In this document: positions 61,062 to 64,000 of the stretch, one piece after another
How positions within the stretch are numbered: the stretch's first letter is position 1
Layout: the number at the start of each line of letters is the position of its first letter
Assembly (NCBI RefSeq): GCF_009909205.1
Contig: NZ_JAAAPN010000007.1
Coordinates: 1-64,000, forward strand
Source of the DNA: Aquabacterium fontiphilum
GTDB taxonomy: Bacteria; Pseudomonadota; Gammaproteobacteria; Burkholderiales; Burkholderiaceae_C
Length of the DNA stretch: 64,000 nt
Direction: 5' to 3'
Position numbers and translations under genes: made by a program
The notes under the pieces: model-generated
Seen by the model: the letters and a program-made list of their open reading frames with translations, nothing else
Told to the model about the DNA's origin: nothing
The model's database searches: none

Positions 61062-61889
61062 ATGCCGGAATTGCCTGAAGTCGAAGTCACACGCCGGGCA
61101 CTGGCGCCCCGGCTGGAGGGCGCGCTCGTTGAGGGCGCGCGAGTGGGCAAGCCTTTGCGCTGGCCGCTCGGATGCGAGGCGTCGTCGCTGGCCGGTTTGC
61201 GCATCGATGCAGTCAGCCGCCGAGGCAAGTACCTGTGGCTGGCGCTGTCGCGCGGCGGCGCGCCGGCAGGTGGGCTGCTGTGGCATCTGGGCATGTCCGG
61301 TTCGTTGGCCGTGGCGGTTACGGACAGCCCGCCGGGGCCCCATCACCACTTCGATCTGCTCACCTCTGCTGGCTGCCTGCGCTTGACCGATCCACGCCGC
61401 TTCGGTGCGGTGGTCTGGGGCGCTGCGCTGGACGACGGGATGCCCGCTCGCCTGCTGGCGCGCCTCGGACGAGAGCCTTTCGATCCGTCTTTGACAGCGG
61501 AGTCGCTGTGGCAGGCTTTTCGCGGGCGACGCGTGGCGATCAAACCGGCGTTGATGGCGGGCGATGTGGTCGTGGGCGCGGGCAACATCTACGCATGCGA
61601 GGCCTTGTATCGAGCGGGCATCGATCCGCGCATGCCGGCCGGGCGGCTGAGTCGGCCCCGCAGCGCGCGTCTGCTCGCCGCGCTGCAGGAGGTGCTGGCC
61701 CAGGCCATCGACGCCGGCGGCAGCAGCCTAAAAGACTTTCGGGCGGATGGCCACCTCGGCGGCTTTCAGAATCTCACGGCGGTGTATGGCCGCGCCGGGC
61801 TGCCTTGCCTGCGCTGCGGACACCCGGTGACGCGGACGGTGCAGGCTCAGCGGGCCACATTCTTCTGTCCAGGTTGTCAGAAAAGGTGA
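61062..61889 (+). CDS. mutM: Formamidopyrimidine-DNA glycosylase
   Basis: Removes 8-oxoguanine and other oxidised purines from DNA with AP-lyase activity. The 275-residue protein starts M-P-E-L-P-E-V-E with the catalytic Pro2 and Glu3. It has G-A-G-N-I-Y-A-C-E near residue 170, and ends in a zinc finger with two C-x2-C pairs (C-L-R-C and C-P-G-C). It is divergent from the TPR gene with a very short intergenic region. Confidence 0.96.
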   Translation: MPELPEVEVTRRALAPRLEGALVEGARVGKPLRWPLGCEASSLAGLRIDAVSRRGKYLWLALSRGGAPAGGLLWHLGMSGSLAVAVTDSPPGPHHHFDLLTSAGCLRLTDPRRFGAVVWGAALDDGMPARLLARLGREPFDPSLTAESLWQAFRGRRVAIKPALMAGDVVVGAGNIYACEALYRAGIDPRMPAGRLSRPRSARLLAALQEVLAQAIDAGGSSLKDFRADGHLGGFQNLTAVYGRAGLPCLRCGHPVTRTVQAQRATFFCPGCQKR

Positions 61890-61972
61890 CAAACGCGACG
61901 AGTTGCTGATTTGCTGCAGAAGAGTGGGCCGCTGGGCACTTCTTCGAGGTATCCCCGCCGCCGCTGATGCGC

Positions 61973-61978
61973 TAGCAT
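61973..61978 (+). promoter_or_regulatory. -10 element TAGCAT before the dynamin-like gene
   Basis: TAGCAT ends eight bases before the first ATG (61987) and 11 before the second (61990), suggesting a leaderless or very short leader. The match is four of six. Confidence 0.3.
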
Positions 61979-61986
61979 CGTCGTCC

Positions 61987-64000
61987 ATGATGCCCTCCTT
62001 CGTCAGTCAACTCGACGCCCTCGGGCAGTGGCGCGCCGAAACCGATGCGCGGCTGGCCTCGCTGGCGCGATTCGCCCGCGAGCACGACCTGTTGGACGAT
62101 GCCTCGGCCGAGTGGTTCGAAGCCATGCGGCAGCGCCTGGCGGGCGAAAAGCTGATGGTGGCCTTCGTGGCCGAGTTCTCGCGCGGCAAGTCCGAGCTGA
62201 TCAACGCCATCTTCTTCTCGGACAAGGGTCGCCGCATCATGCCGGCGTCAGCCGGGCGCACGACGATGTGCCCGGTCGAGCTGGGTTACGAGGCAGATGA
62301 GCCGGTGGGCCTCAGCCTGCTGCCCATCGAGACCCGACTGGAAGCCTTGTCGCTGAGCGAGTACCGCATGCAGCCGGGCACCTGGCATCGCTTCGAACTC
62401 GACCTGAATAACCCCGACCAGATGGCCGAGGTGCTGGGCGAGGTCATGCGCACGCGCTGGGTGGACACCGAGATGGCGGCCCGGCTGGGTTTCTGGGACG
62501 CCGAGCACCCGGAAGACAACCCGCCGCAGCGTGACGACGGGCTGGTCGAGGTGCCGGCCTGGCGACACGCCCGCATCAATCTGCCACATCCGCTGCTCAA
62601 GCGCGGGCTGGTGGTGCTCGACACACCCGGCTTGAATGCGATTGGCACCGAGCCCGAACTGACACTGGGCCTGTTGCCCCAGGCGCATGCCACGGTGTTC
62701 ATCCTGGGCGCCGACACGGGCGTGACCAAATCGGACCTGGCCATCTGGCGCGATCACCTCTCCGGTCCGGCCCTGGCCCGCTTCGTGGCCCTCAACAAGA
62801 TCGATGCCCTGGCCGATCCGCTGAGCAGCCCGGACGAGGTGCAAGCCGTGATCCGACGCCAGTGCGAGAGCGTGGCGCAGACGCTGGAGATCCCCCCTGC
62901 GCACGTGTTTCCGATCTCGGCTCGGCAGGCGCTGGCCGCGCGGCTGCAGGGCGACGCCGATGCGCTGAGCGGCAGCCGGCTGGAAGCCTTTGAGCAGGCC
63001 TTGTCTGAAGGCCTGTTGCCGCGCCGACGCGACAACCTGGCGCAGTCGGCACGCGAGGGCGCGCAGCGCCTGCAGCACCAGCTTTCGCGCCGCTTCGGCG
63101 AGATGCGGCGCCTGTATGCTGACCAGTTGCTGGAGCTGCGCGGCCTCAAAGGCAAGAGCGCAGGCAAGGTGCAGCTGATGCTGCAGCGCGTGCAAGCCGA
63201 GGCGGGCGAGTTCGAGCAGTGCACCGCCCGGCTGCAGGCCATGCGCTCGGTGCATGCGCGCATGCTGCGCCATGTGCTGCACGACTTGTCGGCCGACCGG
63301 CTGCGCCAGGAGGTCGACCAGCTGCATCAGGTGCTGGGTGGCTCGTGGCTTCCCCTGGGCGCGAAGAAGGCGTTTCTGGAGCTGTGCGAACGGCTGCGCA
63401 TGCTGATCGAGCAGGCCCAGCAGCGCAACGAAGAGATCCACGCCATGCTGGTCGCTTCGTTTGCCAAGCTCAACGCCGAATTCGGTTTCAGCCTGGTGGC
63501 CGATGCGCAGCTCGATGTGCGCAAGTACACCGAAGACCTGGAACTCATCGAGCGCAACTATGTGCAATACCTCGGGCTGAGTCAGGCCTTCCGCCTGGCG
63601 CAGCCGGGCTTTCAGGAGCAGTTCCGCCGCATGCTGGTGTCGCGCCTGCGCGTGGTGTTCGAGACAGTGAGCAACGACATCGAGCTGTGGAACAAGACAG
63701 CCTCGGCCCAGGTGGACAGTCAGCTGCGCGAGCGGCGCCGCAACTTCAAGCGGCGGTATGAGTCGCTGGACCGCATTCAGTCAGCGTCGACCGAACTGGA
63801 TAACCGGCTGCAAGAGGTCCAGGCGCTGGACGAGCGCGTGCTGCAGTTGCAGACGCGTCTGGCGCAGCTTGTCGACGAGGTGATGGCCCAGGTGCAGCCC
63901 GTGCTGCCGATGGCGGAGGCAGGCGATGAGGCCGGCTTCGAGACTGGTCTTGACGATGGCGGCACCGTGCCCGCCGCGCTGGCCAGCCTGTCTCTCTCGC
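61987..64000 (+). CDS. Dynamin-like large GTPase, truncated by window edge
   Basis: At least 671 residues of a bacterial dynamin-family GTPase. The P-loop reads A-E-F-S-R-G-K-S-E (about residues 58-66), and G3 D-T-P-G (near residue 212) and G4 N-K-I-D (near residue 262) are present. A long helical part from about residue 350 carries heptad patterns, as in dynamin stalks. Such proteins act on membranes in fission, repair or stress; no membrane segment is seen in the available part. Two tandem ATGs (61987, 61990) are possible starts. The C-terminus is outside the window. Confidence 0.88.
   Translation, partial: MMPSFVSQLDALGQWRAETDARLASLARFAREHDLLDDASAEWFEAMRQRLAGEKLMVAFVAEFSRGKSELINAIFFSDKGRRIMPASAGRTTMCPVELGYEADEPVGLSLLPIETRLEALSLSEYRMQPGTWHRFELDLNNPDQMAEVLGEVMRTRWVDTEMAARLGFWDAEHPEDNPPQRDDGLVEVPAWRHARINLPHPLLKRGLVVLDTPGLNAIGTEPELTLGLLPQAHATVFILGADTGVTKSDLAIWRDHLSGPALARFVALNKIDALADPLSSPDEVQAVIRRQCESVAQTLEIPPAHVFPISARQALAARLQGDADALSGSRLEAFEQALSEGLLPRRRDNLAQSAREGAQRLQHQLSRRFGEMRRLYADQLLELRGLKGKSAGKVQLMLQRVQAEAGEFEQCTARLQAMRSVHARMLRHVLHDLSADRLRQEVDQLHQVLGGSWLPLGAKKAFLELCERLRMLIEQAQQRNEEIHAMLVASFAKLNAEFGFSLVADAQLDVRKYTEDLELIERNYVQYLGLSQAFRLAQPGFQEQFRRMLVSRLRVVFETVSNDIELWNKTASAQVDSQLRERRRNFKRRYESLDRIQSASTELDNRLQEVQALDERVLQLQTRLAQLVDEVMAQVQPVLPMAEAGDEAGFETGLDDGGTVPAALASLSLS

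Overview
The window reads as a high-GC chromosome segment of a betaproteobacterium of the order Burkholderiales, probably in the Comamonadaceae/Leptothrix-Rubrivivax-Ideonella neighbourhood. This rests on gene order and family content, not a database search: the blocks lolB-ispE-tRNA-Gln-prs-rplY-pth and ffh/ccsA-like-PP0621-pilS-pilR-ampD, small Burkholderiales families such as DUF3460, a Lys/Ala-rich histone H1-like protein and a PEP-CTERM protein.

Region 1 (1-2150) looks like the edge of an accessory element. It holds the N-terminal part of a serine recombinase running off the left edge, a divergent DUF4238 gene, about 600 bases without a convincing gene, and a tRNA-like sequence at 1892-1990 with a full 3'-CCA end. 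Shared short repeats sit in the divergent recombinase/DUF4238 promoter region.

Region 2 (2150-18000) starts with an exported PEP-CTERM protein and the NAD(P)HX repair enzyme, then becomes a dense signalling block. A hybrid histidine kinase, a REC-GGDEF-EAL protein and a GGDEF protein form a minus-strand operon. A divergent membrane kinase follows, then an ANTAR-output response regulator next to a multi-PAS HisKA_2-type sensor kinase.

Region 3 (18000-28700) is housekeeping: the Mrp/ApbC Fe-S carrier, methionyl-tRNA synthetase, a CYTH-CHAD protein, DUF3460, ScpA, a lipoprotein PQQ-type sugar dehydrogenase, pantothenate genes panB-panC and a YoaA/DinG-type helicase.

Region 4 (28700-36250) is a minus-strand envelope/transport block: a lipoprotein, a substrate-binding protein, a large fused TRAP-type permease and a large lipoprotein metalloprotease. 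Strong intrinsic-terminator hairpins lie between these genes and almost touch the next start codon. The substrate-binding protein leader is the clearest candidate for an attenuator.

Region 5 (36400-49100) holds EttA, a small conserved protein, the histone-like protein, class Ia ribonucleotide reductase nrdA/nrdB with two NrdR boxes three helical turns apart, AmpD, the PilS/PilR two-component pair, a PP0621-type protein and a CcsA-like membrane protein.

Region 6 (49100-64000) carries both SRP GTPases (ffh, ftsY) around a DUF2726 protein, then rsmD-coaD-ferredoxin, a DUF4124-like protein, pth-rplY-prs, tRNA-Gln, ispE, lolB, a TPR protein, mutM and a dynamin-like GTPase cut by the right edge. 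Several genes here and elsewhere have a -10 element only 6-11 bases before the start codon, suggesting leaderless or near-leaderless mRNAs.

No CRISPR array, IS element or rRNA gene was seen. The least explained parts are the tRNA-like element, the divergent operator region, the TRAP block with its leader hairpins, and the HisKA_2/ANTAR pair.
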